From the IMG/VR virus record IMGVR_UViG_3300006929_000042, positions 1-37,482 of that record: a stretch of DNA of 37,482 nt; one strand, written 5' to 3'. Shown here in pieces: positions 5,299 through 15,200 of the stretch; the stretch's first letter is position 1; each line of letters starts with the position of its first letter. The stretch is from a virus. The notes below the pieces were generated by a model that saw only the letters and a program-made list of their open reading frames with translations, did not search any database and had not been told where the DNA came from. The position numbers and the translations under genes were made by a program.

Positions 5299-8002
5299 AC
5301 AGACTCTTAAGATTGAAGGATTTCATGGAGGTATTAATACTAATGCAGACCCTAGAGATATAAGTGAAATTCAATCGCCTGATTCAATAGATGTTGCTAT
5401 TGATTCTTTAGGTAGAATAAAAACTTTAGGTTCATCCTCAGTAGATTCTGGGACTTCCCATACATTAACTATATTTCCAAATAGAGGTTTGTTTACTATG
5501 AATAGTGATAAGCAATTAGATGGCGATAATGCTAATGAGACATTATTAATTGCATATGATGACAATGATAGTGCTATAGATATAAAAGATAGTGATGGGT
5601 GGGATGCTGGTCAAATAACTAACTTTGATAGTGACCATCCTGTGTTTTATGTAGGAGATGGAAATTTAAGAGTGGGGGATGGTGAATTTGATAATGCCAT
5701 TAATAATAAATGGTTTGGATACATGAATTATGTAACATTTGAAGGATTGAATGCTGATTCTGACGATGCTGCGTATGATAGTACATCAATAGGATGGGCT
5801 CAGGCAAATCAATCTATAGAAAAACCAACTGTAGGTACTTGTTTAATATCAACTCCGTTTGCTGGTTCTGATAGCAATGGTGTTAATTCTAGTAATTCTG
5901 AATACATAGGAAATGTAGCAGATGATAGTGGAAATGACGTAGCAGATGTTTCTAGTGTAAATTTAAGAGTAGGAGTTCAACAAAATAGTTTTAGAGGTGG
6001 AAACGCAGCTTCTTATGGAGGAGCTACGAATGCGAATAAAACTGATAATACAGATATATATCCTTTATTTGGTAATCAAAATATTTATTTAGAGGGGACT
6101 AGTGGGACTGGTTCTATTTTATTACCAGACACATCTTCATTTACTCTTACTCAAGAAAAAAATATTATATTTGCAATATGGGTTCCTACTGCTAAATATG
6201 CAAATTTATCTGCTATAAAATTTATAGTTAATGAAACTGGAGTTAGTCCTAATACATCTTTAACTTGGGAATTTTCTAAAGAAGAATTTAAAGTTGATTG
6301 TTGGAATATAGTATCTTGCAATTTAACAAACATTACTGAAGGAGATGCGAGTGGAGTTGGTTTAGATGGTTGGCAATTACAAATAGATAGAAGTGGGACT
6401 GATTGTGATGTTTATTTTTCTGGACCTATTATTGCAGATAACCCCGGTCTTGAAGGTTTTCAATCTGGATTATATACATTTCATCACACATATTTATACG
6501 ATGATGAAAAACAAGAATCATTACCATTTTTATTTACAGACACAGAAACAAGTGTTGATGTTAATAAAGTAAATGTGATTGGAAGTCCTTTGTTGTTTAA
6601 TTTTGATATGTATATTAATCCTTTTAATAGTGGAGGAGGTACATATACAATTAGTAAAAGAATAACTGGTTCTAGAGTATATTACAAATTAGAAGACAAT
6701 GATAATTTTTTCTTAATAGGAGAATTAGATTTTATAAATAATGGATTTAAATTTTTACCCGAAGATGGAGAAATGTCAATTAATCTTGCTAACACAGCAG
6801 TTACAAGTGGAAACTTTTATGGTAAATCAGTAATAGCTAAAGCAATTACTCCAAGTTCTGCAAATTTAATAGATACATATAGAAGTACAAATGGATACGC
6901 AGCTAATACACAATTTATTGATGCTAAGTTTAAAACAGCAGTTCTTCATGGTAGAAGAATTTATATAGGAAATGTAAGACAACCTGCTGGTTCTGCTGGT
7001 AAAAATCATCCAGATAGAATGTTAAAAAGCGCTGTAAATAAATTTGATGTATTTCCAAATAAAACTGGAAGTATTGATGTAGCAATAAACGATGGTGAAA
7101 GTATAATCAAGTTAGAAGCATTTGCTGATAGGATTTTACAATTTAAAGAAAAAACAATGTATGTTATAAATGTATCTGAGAATGTTGAATTTCTTGAAGA
7201 TAGATATGAAAATAAAGGATGCGCATTTGATTATCATACAACAAAAACAGATTATGGTATTGCTTGGTTTAATTCGTTTGGTGTTTACTTTTTTGATGGA
7301 AAACAAGTTTTAAATCTTTTAGAAAAAGATGGAATAAGATTAATAAGTGAATCTGATTGGGAAGCATTTATTACTGATGGTGAAGATGGAAGTTCTGATG
7401 ACCCAGATATGTCTTCTGCTCATATAGCATACATACCAAAGAAAAGACAATTATTAATTAAAAATGAAAATACAGATGTTTTTATATATGATTTTGTATT
7501 AAGAGCTTGGATGAAAGGTTCTTCTAAAATACCTGTTACAGATAATATGACAAACTTCGTATTAGATGGGAATCAAGATTTATTGTATTTAACTAACAAC
7601 GATTCAGATAGGGTAACTTGGAATCCAGAAGTAGCTTCAAGCGCAGCATTTGTTTACCGAACTAAAGATATTGATTTTGGGCAACCTTCTGTTAGAAAAA
7701 AGATTTATAAAGTATATATTACATATAAAACAAATGCGACAACTAATGTTCAAGTAAAATATGCAACAAATGGAAATACTACATTTGATAAATTATTTGC
7801 AAATGGAACTAATTTTTCCAGTAATGAAATATCTAATACTGGAGCAGGCCAATGGGTGCAGGCTGAATTAAAACCAAATACTTCTACTGAAGCAAACAAT
7901 ATATATTCATTTGCTATTAAATTTACAACAGACGGCACAGTCCCATCTACATTTGAAATTAACGATATAACAATTGTATATAGATTAAAGAATATTAAAT
8001 AA
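5291..8002 (+). CDS. Large tail/stabilisation structural protein, 903 aa
   Basis: Opens with IEGFHGGINTNADPRDI, the typical start of a family of large podovirus-like virion proteins (often called stabilisation or tail proteins in crAss-like and marine phages). It is beta-rich throughout. Residues about 590-700 hold repeat-like beta-propeller style blades (FADRILQFKEKTMYVIN, YGIAWFNSFGVYFFDG). No signal peptide or catalytic motif. It likely forms part of the tail or fits between portal and fibre. It precedes two fibre-like genes with TAATG coupling. General class: fairly sure; exact place in the tail: unknown. Confidence 0.7.
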   Translation: MPKQTLKIEGFHGGINTNADPRDISEIQSPDSIDVAIDSLGRIKTLGSSSVDSGTSHTLTIFPNRGLFTMNSDKQLDGDNANETLLIAYDDNDSAIDIKDSDGWDAGQITNFDSDHPVFYVGDGNLRVGDGEFDNAINNKWFGYMNYVTFEGLNADSDDAAYDSTSIGWAQANQSIEKPTVGTCLISTPFAGSDSNGVNSSNSEYIGNVADDSGNDVADVSSVNLRVGVQQNSFRGGNAASYGGATNANKTDNTDIYPLFGNQNIYLEGTSGTGSILLPDTSSFTLTQEKNIIFAIWVPTAKYANLSAIKFIVNETGVSPNTSLTWEFSKEEFKVDCWNIVSCNLTNITEGDASGVGLDGWQLQIDRSGTDCDVYFSGPIIADNPGLEGFQSGLYTFHHTYLYDDEKQESLPFLFTDTETSVDVNKVNVIGSPLLFNFDMYINPFNSGGGTYTISKRITGSRVYYKLEDNDNFFLIGELDFINNGFKFLPEDGEMSINLANTAVTSGNFYGKSVIAKAITPSSANLIDTYRSTNGYAANTQFIDAKFKTAVLHGRRIYIGNVRQPAGSAGKNHPDRMLKSAVNKFDVFPNKTGSIDVAINDGESIIKLEAFADRILQFKEKTMYVINVSENVEFLEDRYENKGCAFDYHTTKTDYGIAWFNSFGVYFFDGKQVLNLLEKDGIRLISESDWEAFITDGEDGSSDDPDMSSAHIAYIPKKRQLLIKNENTDVFIYDFVLRAWMKGSSKIPVTDNMTNFVLDGNQDLLYLTNNDSDRVTWNPEVASSAAFVYRTKDIDFGQPSVRKKIYKVYITYKTNATTNVQVKYATNGNTTFDKLFANGTNFSSNEISNTGAGQWVQAELKPNTSTEANNIYSFAIKFTTDGTVPSTFEINDITIVYRLKNIK

Positions 8003-8919
8003 TGCCATTAACTAGAGAAGAAAGAAAATTATTACATCAAAAAGGTAAGCAACCTACTTTTGGTTTAAACGAACCAGATTCTAGAGAAGGTTATGATGGA
8101 GACATATCTTTTAGGCAAGTTGAAAATTCTGGTACAGTTCAATATGTTAAACGCAATGGTGACTGGTTAGCAATGTCTTCTTCTGGAACTATGCCATCAA
8201 CCAGAGGTTCTGCATCATCTTCGTCAACTGGTTTTGGAGTAACGGTACATAGTGATTTAAGCAGCTTGGGGACTGATGACCATCCTCAATATCTTCTTAT
8301 TAATGGTTCAAGAGAAATGTCAGGTGATTTAAGTTTGGCAGGTGGAGATGGGGCTTTAACATTTACAGCTGATAATAGTTCTATAAAAATACCAGATGAC
8401 AAAGCAGCTAGTCTTGTTGTAGAAGAAGCTGATACTGCATATTTAACATTTGTCACTACTAATGGCGGTGAAAAAATAACAATTGGTAAAAAATTAGAAG
8501 CTGGTTCTGTAGAAATAGAAGGGACTGCATTTGATATAAATGGTGGAGCAATAGATGGAACTGCTATAGGTGCAAATTCTCATAGCACTATAAAAGGCAC
8601 TACAATAGATGCAACAACAGACTTTACAATAGGTGGATTAGTTATTACTGATGGTGCTATTGACGATACTGGTACTTTAGTTATAGATGGAGCAACAGGA
8701 GTTAATATACAAGAAGGTGGAGTAAGCATTATACAAGTAGATACAGATAGAAAAATTCTTTTTAATTCATATGCTCAATCTTTATATCAACAATATGGAT
8801 TTCATAATAAAATAGATAAATATCATCAAACAAGTGGAAGAGGCGATATGCAACAAAATTATTCAATATTGTCAATTCATGGCGAATCTACTTCATTTAA
8901 TACAAGTTATGGGAGTTAA
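8002..8919 (+). CDS. Fibre-like structural protein with DDHPQY motif, 305 aa
   Basis: Starts in TAATG with the gene before. Residues about 75-100 carry the recurring phage fibre motif His-Ser-Asp-Leu-Ser-Ser-Leu-Gly-Thr-Asp-Asp-His-Pro-Gln-Tyr-Leu, followed by a Gly/Thr/Asp-rich beta-helix-like region with short repeats (IDGTAIG, GTTIDATTDF, LVITDGAIDDTG). Likely an elongated fibre or fibre-attachment protein of the tail. Confidence 0.7.
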   Translation: MPLTREERKLLHQKGKQPTFGLNEPDSREGYDGDISFRQVENSGTVQYVKRNGDWLAMSSSGTMPSTRGSASSSSTGFGVTVHSDLSSLGTDDHPQYLLINGSREMSGDLSLAGGDGALTFTADNSSIKIPDDKAASLVVEEADTAYLTFVTTNGGEKITIGKKLEAGSVEIEGTAFDINGGAIDGTAIGANSHSTIKGTTIDATTDFTIGGLVITDGAIDDTGTLVIDGATGVNIQEGGVSIIQVDTDRKILFNSYAQSLYQQYGFHNKIDKYHQTSGRGDMQQNYSILSIHGESTSFNTSYGS

Positions 8920-8921
8920 TT

Positions 8922-9956
8922 ATGGGTGGTTATTTATCAACTCCTATTTCAATTAAAAAATATATAAAGATTCCCCCAAGAAAATTAATATCTGGATTTT
9001 TGCATATTAACGTTGTTAATCATAGTGACAATGATGACGCTTCTGAAACTGGTAAATTTGTTGATGGTTATGAATACTACAGGAGTCAATTAGCAGCTGG
9101 GAGTTTACACGCAAACAAACATAATGCTGACCCTTGGCGGGCTCAAACAATATCAAACTTTGCAGATGTTTCTAGGTCTAATAAATTTTTAAATTTTGGA
9201 GATTATGATTGTTTATTATTTTGGGTAGCTGGAGGAATGACATTACAAGAACCTTTATTTACTGGTTCAGCTAAATCTACATCTTTTTTAAATGATGGTG
9301 GATATGCAAATACAACAAGTGGTAAATGGTTTGAAGGGATAGATGATTATTGTCAAAACTTTATTAAATATGATTTAGTATCAAGAATTAATAATGGATA
9401 TGGTCATGCGGCTTTAAATAGTAGTGAAGCTTATAAAGGAACATTGGCTATAACAAAAAATGAATTTAGGTCTGATGAGTTAGGAATAAGTGGTCACGAT
9501 TCTACAGTAACTCCTCCTAATTACACTGCTACTGGAGGAACAAATCCAAATAGTCATGGCGGTAATTTTCAAAAACATATTGTAAGCACAGGTTCTTATT
9601 CTAATAGTGGAGATGGTGATATTAATTTATCTAATGGAAATGCGAATACTTTTTTCCCACCTGTACAAAGCGTTGAAGTTTATGGTACTCATAGATTAAA
9701 TATTGTATCTCAAACAGGGACTACTCCTTCTGGTTCTACTGAGTTATTTAGTATTTCTACTGCTGGTGGATTTCATCATACCGATTTTTGGAATTTAGTT
9801 ATTGATATAAAAATGAGAGGATACGATGATACTTCGCCTAGTTCCGACCCATCTCAAGCAGATAAAGAATGGTTTAAAAGTAGAACAAATGTATCTTTTC
9901 AACCTTTTGGAGAAACTGCTAATTTTTCAATATCAGATACAGAACATACATCATAA
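8922..9956 (+). CDS. Structural protein, probable tail/receptor component, 344 aa
   Basis: GGGAG at 8911-8915 serves as ribosome site for ATG 8922. Gly/Ser/Asn/Tyr-rich, beta-type composition with many aromatic residues, no signal peptide and no recognised catalytic motif. Between a fibre-like gene and the virion helical genes, so likely a late structural protein. It ends in TAATG with only a 17-codon frame (9956-10009), which I do not call. Confidence 0.55.
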   Translation: MGGYLSTPISIKKYIKIPPRKLISGFLHINVVNHSDNDDASETGKFVDGYEYYRSQLAAGSLHANKHNADPWRAQTISNFADVSRSNKFLNFGDYDCLLFWVAGGMTLQEPLFTGSAKSTSFLNDGGYANTTSGKWFEGIDDYCQNFIKYDLVSRINNGYGHAALNSSEAYKGTLAITKNEFRSDELGISGHDSTVTPPNYTATGGTNPNSHGGNFQKHIVSTGSYSNSGDGDINLSNGNANTFFPPVQSVEVYGTHRLNIVSQTGTTPSGSTELFSISTAGGFHHTDFWNLVIDIKMRGYDDTSPSSDPSQADKEWFKSRTNVSFQPFGETANFSISDTEHTS

Positions 9957-10014
9957 TGCTATTGGATAAAATAAATATGTTAATTAAATTAAAGAGTAAA
10001 AGTATATAATCAAT
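9957..10014 (+). other. AT-rich intergenic gap
   Basis: 58 bases between the structural block and the ejection-type block. It contains a 17-codon reading frame from the TAATG at 9956 to 10009, too short to support. No hairpin or strong ribosome site is visible before the ATG at 10015. Confidence 0.4.
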
Positions 10015-10827
10015 ATGGCTACATCATCTCAAATAAAATCAGCAATAAGAAGTAGGGGAACAGCTCAAAGAGAAATAACTCAACAACTTGCTGGTGTTTC
10101 TGAGCAATTATTAAAAGCAGAAGAATCTGCAAGACTTAATGAATTTAAAGCTAAAGAAGAAGGAAGAGGATTCGATACTGCATTTAAAGGGTTTGAAACT
10201 ATATCTATATTAAGTGAAGATTTAAAACAAAAAAAACAAATTGAAAAAGATATAGAAACATTTAAAACTTCTTTAGGTGAAGATGTAAGCGAATTTAGAA
10301 TTGATAAATCAGATATTTCTTTAATGGATGTATTTAAACAAAAAAATACTTTAACTGAATTTTTATCTCAAGAAGATAAATACTTTTTAGGTAATAAAGA
10401 ATTAGGAAGTAAATATGACGTAGCTGCTAAAGGACAACAAATAGAATCTTTATCTTTAGTTAAAAATTTATTAGAATCTACAGATTCTCCTTTATTAAAA
10501 AGTTCTGAAATTAATTTAGAAACTCCTAAATCTCCTTCTATTAATAAAAAAGTTCCTATGTCAGAAAGAATATATAATGAAAAAGGTGGATTGGAATCTC
10601 CAAAAAAAGTTAAACCAAAATCAACAAAATCATTAACAAATGATATTTTTGAAAATATTGTTATTTCAGATAAAAAAGCTGATGAAATGGGTTTTAATAT
10701 ACCAGACATAACTGATGAAGATTCAAGTTTAATTTCATTTTTAGGAGACCCAGATCTTTCTATTGAAGATTTTAAAAAATTTGCTGATTTAGGTTTTCCA
10801 TTATCGTATTACGGACAAGCGGAGTAA
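10015..10827 (+). CDS. Helical virion-type protein, 270 aa
   Basis: Not recognised. The first ~100 residues are Gln/Glu/Lys-rich helix (AQREITQQLAGVSEQLLKAEESARL), the C-terminal half is Ser/Lys-rich and probably disordered with an acidic end. It is the first gene of the block 10015-23774, whose members are helical, lack signal peptides and grow in size; such blocks encode internal virion or ejection proteins in podoviruses. Role inferred from position and composition only. Confidence 0.55.
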   Translation: MATSSQIKSAIRSRGTAQREITQQLAGVSEQLLKAEESARLNEFKAKEEGRGFDTAFKGFETISILSEDLKQKKQIEKDIETFKTSLGEDVSEFRIDKSDISLMDVFKQKNTLTEFLSQEDKYFLGNKELGSKYDVAAKGQQIESLSLVKNLLESTDSPLLKSSEINLETPKSPSINKKVPMSERIYNEKGGLESPKKVKPKSTKSLTNDIFENIVISDKKADEMGFNIPDITDEDSSLISFLGDPDLSIEDFKKFADLGFPLSYYGQAE

Positions 10828-10830
10828 TTT

Positions 10831-11328
10831 ATGTATGTAGAAGCAGCAATGGCAGCTTTAAGTGTTGCACAAGATATAGGAAACACTAATAGAGTTAGAA
10901 GAGAAGGTAGAAGGCAAAGTGCATTTCTTAGCGATGCTTTAAAAGATTTAGGATTAGCTGAAAAATCATTACAAGAATCATTAGGTGGTAGTTTAGCTTT
11001 ATCTACATTAGAATCGCAAAGAGCATTAAAATCTGTATCTGATTCTGGTCAAAAAACAATACAACAAATTGGGAAAAGACAAGACCAAATTAATCAAGCA
11101 ACTGGATTTGCTAATGTTGGAATGGATGATGATATGATAAAAGATGTAAGAAAACAATTTCAAACAAAGAGAGAAGATGTAGATATTGCACTTACTAAAA
11201 GTTTAAGTGATGTATTATCTCAATTTGAACAACAAAAGTTTGAAATGAAATCTCAACGTCAACAATTAGAAATGCAGAAAAGAATGGCAAACGAACAAGC
11301 TAACACTAAATATTTTGGAATACTTTAA
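10831..11328 (+). CDS. Probable internal virion/ejection protein, 165 aa
   Basis: GGAG (10822-10825) precedes ATG 10831. Short hydrophobic/Ala-rich N-terminus (MYVEAAMAALSVAQDIG), then almost continuous Gln/Lys/Glu-rich helix. Size and make-up resemble small ejection proteins of podoviruses such as T7 gp14-type proteins (analogy, not demonstrated homology). Position just upstream of two helical genes and the giant virion gene supports it. Confidence 0.6.
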   Translation: MYVEAAMAALSVAQDIGNTNRVRREGRRQSAFLSDALKDLGLAEKSLQESLGGSLALSTLESQRALKSVSDSGQKTIQQIGKRQDQINQATGFANVGMDDDMIKDVRKQFQTKREDVDIALTKSLSDVLSQFEQQKFEMKSQRQQLEMQKRMANEQANTKYFGIL

Positions 11329-11330
11329 TA

Positions 11331-12260
11331 ATGTCTAGGGCTTTAGATTCAATTAATAGTTTATTAAAATATAAACAATCAAGAGAACAACAAAAGATTG
11401 ATAGGTCTTTAGCTATGCTAGACTTAGGAACAAGATTAAGGCAACAAGAATTTAGCAGAGAAGAACAAATTCAAAGAATGGGAATTGCTCAAAGTCAAGA
11501 ACAAGATAGAATAGAAAGAGAAAGAGACGCTAACGAATTAAGAGATTTACAAAGAAATGAATTATATAGCCCAGAAGCAATTAAAAGAAGAGAACAAAAA
11601 CAAATTGCAGATTTAAAAATTAGTCAAGAACAATTAAATACTATAATAAATACAAAATCAGAACAAAATGTAGAAAAAGTTTTTTCATCTATTAGTCGAA
11701 TAGAAGACGAACAAGATTTAAAATTTGTTTCTAGAATAAAAACAAATGAAATAATTCCTTCTCCTGTTTTTAATTATATAGAAAACTTTTGGGATGGAAG
11801 CGAAACAGACCTTAAAACAAAAATAAAAGAAATAGCAAAAAAATCAGATAAAGAAGATGAGGTAGATGATTTTTATGACAAAACAAATAGTCAAGCTATT
11901 GTAAATTCTTTAATACAAGCTCAGGTTAATTCATCTGCTACAGGTCGAGCAAATTATGATAATTTTTTAAATGTTTTTCAAGGATTAGATAAAAGTTACT
12001 TTGGTAATCAAATCCCTTTTATGGAATCTTTTCAAAATCCTATTAAAAAACATAATGAAAATAAAGCATTTTATTCAAATCAAGAAAATAGAATTGAAAT
12101 GTCAAATGCTATAAGAAAATCTACTAGAAATCAAATTGGAAAAGAATTTGATGAATTATTAAAAGATATATCAACAACTCAAAATATAGATTATGTACCT
12201 TACGATATAAAACAAATATTATTAGAAGAAGGTTTTTCTCCAGAAGATTTAGGATTATAA
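11331..12260 (+). CDS. Probable internal virion protein with long coiled coil, 309 aa
   Basis: Residues about 1-125 are a continuous Arg/Glu/Gln-rich coiled coil (SREQQKIDRSLAMLDLG, QSQEQDRIERERDANEL); the rest is mixed helical. No membrane segment, no enzyme motif. It lies between the 165-residue protein and the giant gene with gaps of only a few bases, so it is probably co-packaged with them. Confidence 0.55.
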   Translation: MSRALDSINSLLKYKQSREQQKIDRSLAMLDLGTRLRQQEFSREEQIQRMGIAQSQEQDRIERERDANELRDLQRNELYSPEAIKRREQKQIADLKISQEQLNTIINTKSEQNVEKVFSSISRIEDEQDLKFVSRIKTNEIIPSPVFNYIENFWDGSETDLKTKIKEIAKKSDKEDEVDDFYDKTNSQAIVNSLIQAQVNSSATGRANYDNFLNVFQGLDKSYFGNQIPFMESFQNPIKKHNENKAFYSNQENRIEMSNAIRKSTRNQIGKEFDELLKDISTTQNIDYVPYDIKQILLEEGFSPEDLGL

Positions 12261-12264
12261 TAAT

Positions 12265-15200
12265 ATGCCAATGTCAAAAGCAGCTTTAGAAAGAGCTAGA
12301 CAATTAATAAAAGAACGAAATGCAAATCAATTAGACCCAATTCAATCTTTAAATGTTTATGGAATATCTGAAAAAGAAAAAGAAAAAGAATTAACGGCTA
12401 GAGAAAGATTTGAACAACAAAGAGAAGAAGAAAGAAAAACAATAACAAATTTTCAATCTAATTTTTCTGAACCTAAAAATATACCATCTGAACAAAATTT
12501 AGGAATACTTAAAAACGTAGGTGAATCTTTATATAAAGGCGCCGCTGCTGGTACATATGAATTTGCAGAATCATTTACTTTTGGAGTTCCCGGTTTAATA
12601 GAAGCTGGTATAAAAGATGTTGGTATTCAAAAAACAATTAGGGATTATCAAGAAGAAGATTTATTTGCTAAAGTATTAGGTGGAGTTGGAACTGGTGTTG
12701 GCTATTTAGTTGGAGCTCCAGTTAAATTAACTTCAAAAATTTTAGGAAAAGGAGCATCTGTATTAGCTTCTAATTTACTTGGTAAGCAAACAACTAGGTC
12801 AGCAGTTAGTGCAATAACAAAATCAGCTGATAAAGCATCTAAACTTTCAAAAAGCGTTAAAAAAGAACTTAGTGATGAAGTAAGTAAAGTAGTTACAAAA
12901 ACTGCTTCTTCGGTAGGTATAAAAACTTCTACAGCTAGTAATACATTTGCTCAATCATTTGCAAAAAATATAAATACAAGAATACAATCGTTATTAAAGT
13001 CTGGTCAAATAAATTCTGCTCAAGCAAAAGCAATGAGAGAAATGGCTACTGTAGTAGGAAGTAAGGGTGTTCCTGTTAATACATTGCAAACTATAGCAAA
13101 AGCAAAATATGGACAAGGTTATGCTGGGAGATTTATGAGTGAGTTTCTTGAAGATGCTTTTGTATTTTCATTTGCAGATGGATTAATGAGTGTTAGTAGG
13201 CAAGGACAACAAGTATTAAGAGGAGAATCAGATAGTATAAAAACTGGATTTAATCCATTTGACGAAAGTTTTTTAGAAGTAGGTAGCGTTGCTAGAGAAA
13301 TGGTATTTGGATTTGCCGCTGGTACAGCTGTAAATGCTACAGCAGCTTTTTTTCAACCATTAAATAAATTTATGAAATCTAAAGTTGATTTTTTTCAAGG
13401 AGTGAGAGGTCTTTTAGGTAAAAATGATTACAAGGGTAAAGATTTAAAGTATTTAACTAAACAATTAATTCATTATGGAGAACAAAATAGATATAACAAT
13501 TTTTCTACAAAAATGATATTTACAAAAAATGGAATAAAAGATAATGTAGATTTATATAAATTTGCTAAAGCAAATGATAAATTATCTGAAACTAGATTAA
13601 AAGATTTACTTAGACAGGAACTTGGAGATGATGCAGAAAAAGAAGCAATAAAATGGTTAATGTCTACAAGAAAAAAATATGCTAAAGAAATAATAAAAGA
13701 ATCAACTAAAGAAGGGTTTCAAAATTATAGAATTTTATTTCCTAGAATGATGGCTACTGGAGCAGCTATGTCAGGAACTCAAATGCTTCAGACTTATATA
13801 GATGAAGATACATTAAATTTAAATGCTACTGATTATATAGCAAGTTTTATTATTGGTGGTTTTACAATGAGAAGGGGAAATTTTGGTAGAATAGATATTG
13901 ATACTAAAATAAATAAATTAAGACATGGATTAGAAGGTTTAGGAATTAAGTCTGAAAATACATTTTATTCGTCTACTCTGTCTGGAGGAAATGAAAGATT
14001 TGGAGTTGGTTTATTAAGAGATAACGAAGAATTAACAAGTTATTTAAAAGAAGAAGGCATTGTAAGCGATGAAGACGAAACTATAACAAATTATGAATTT
14101 AAAAATGATGAAAAATCATTTTATAATTTTGACACAGCAGAACCTACGGACCCCTACGCAAATAGAATGAATGTTTTATCTGGATTAATGGAAGCTGATT
14201 ATGAATATTCTAGAACATTAGACCAGATTACAGATAAACAAGCTTCTAAAATTATGAATCTTTTAGAAAAACAAGGTTTTAAAACTGTCGAAGATTTTAA
14301 TTCAGTATTAGAAGACCGAGTTGATGAAGCAACTCAAGGAATGGAAGAGTCTTTATCGGGGGTATTAAAAAATATTAACAGAGCTAATCATGAAGATATT
14401 GTTATAAAAGAAAATAAAAAAGGAATTACAATTCCAGCTAATGTTAAAATTAGTAATGAACTTTTTAAAAAAGCATCTGATGGCGAATTTAAAGAATGGT
14501 TATCTGGAAAAGAAGGTAATGAAGCGGAAGAAGAATTGTCTGATGCTATAAGGAGTTTGGAAACTGTAATAGCCGTAACTGAAGGATTAGGAGCCTCTTC
14601 ATTTGACCAATCTCAAAGTGTTAATAAAATTGAAAGTGTTGAAACTTTAAAATCTATATATGATATTGTAAGAAAATCTGAATCAGATATTAATCAATCT
14701 GTTTCAAATAAAGATGGAAGACTTAATTTTAAATTTACAGAATTAGAATCTTATATTGTTCCTATGATGAGGAATATAGGTAATAATAATACTAAAAAAA
14801 TAATGAGTGTATTATCTGAAAAAAATATGGATTCAAAATTAATGTCTCTTTTTCTAGATTCTGGTATGTTAATTAAAGAAGGTGACGATATAAAATTAAT
14901 TAACGATTACAAAGATATAAATACATCTGAAGATGCTAGTAAAATTGATTTAGGCAAAATACATGGCATATTAAAAGCTCTTGGTGAATTTAAAATAACA
15001 GAAACTCCCAATCCTAATGTTATAGAAAAAACTCAAATTGCTAGTTTACAAAATCAATTAAATAGTTTAGGTGTTAAAGTTGATTTATTAAATAGAAAAA
15101 ATATGGAATTTATGTATCAATTAGTTTTAAATGATATAAATAAACTTAGATTAAAAAATTCTGTAGTTGACCCAGCTGATATAGATTTTATTATTCAACA

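Noticed and set aside
9956-10009. 17-codon frame in the TAATG junction
   Set aside because: Too short, AT-driven composition and no further support.
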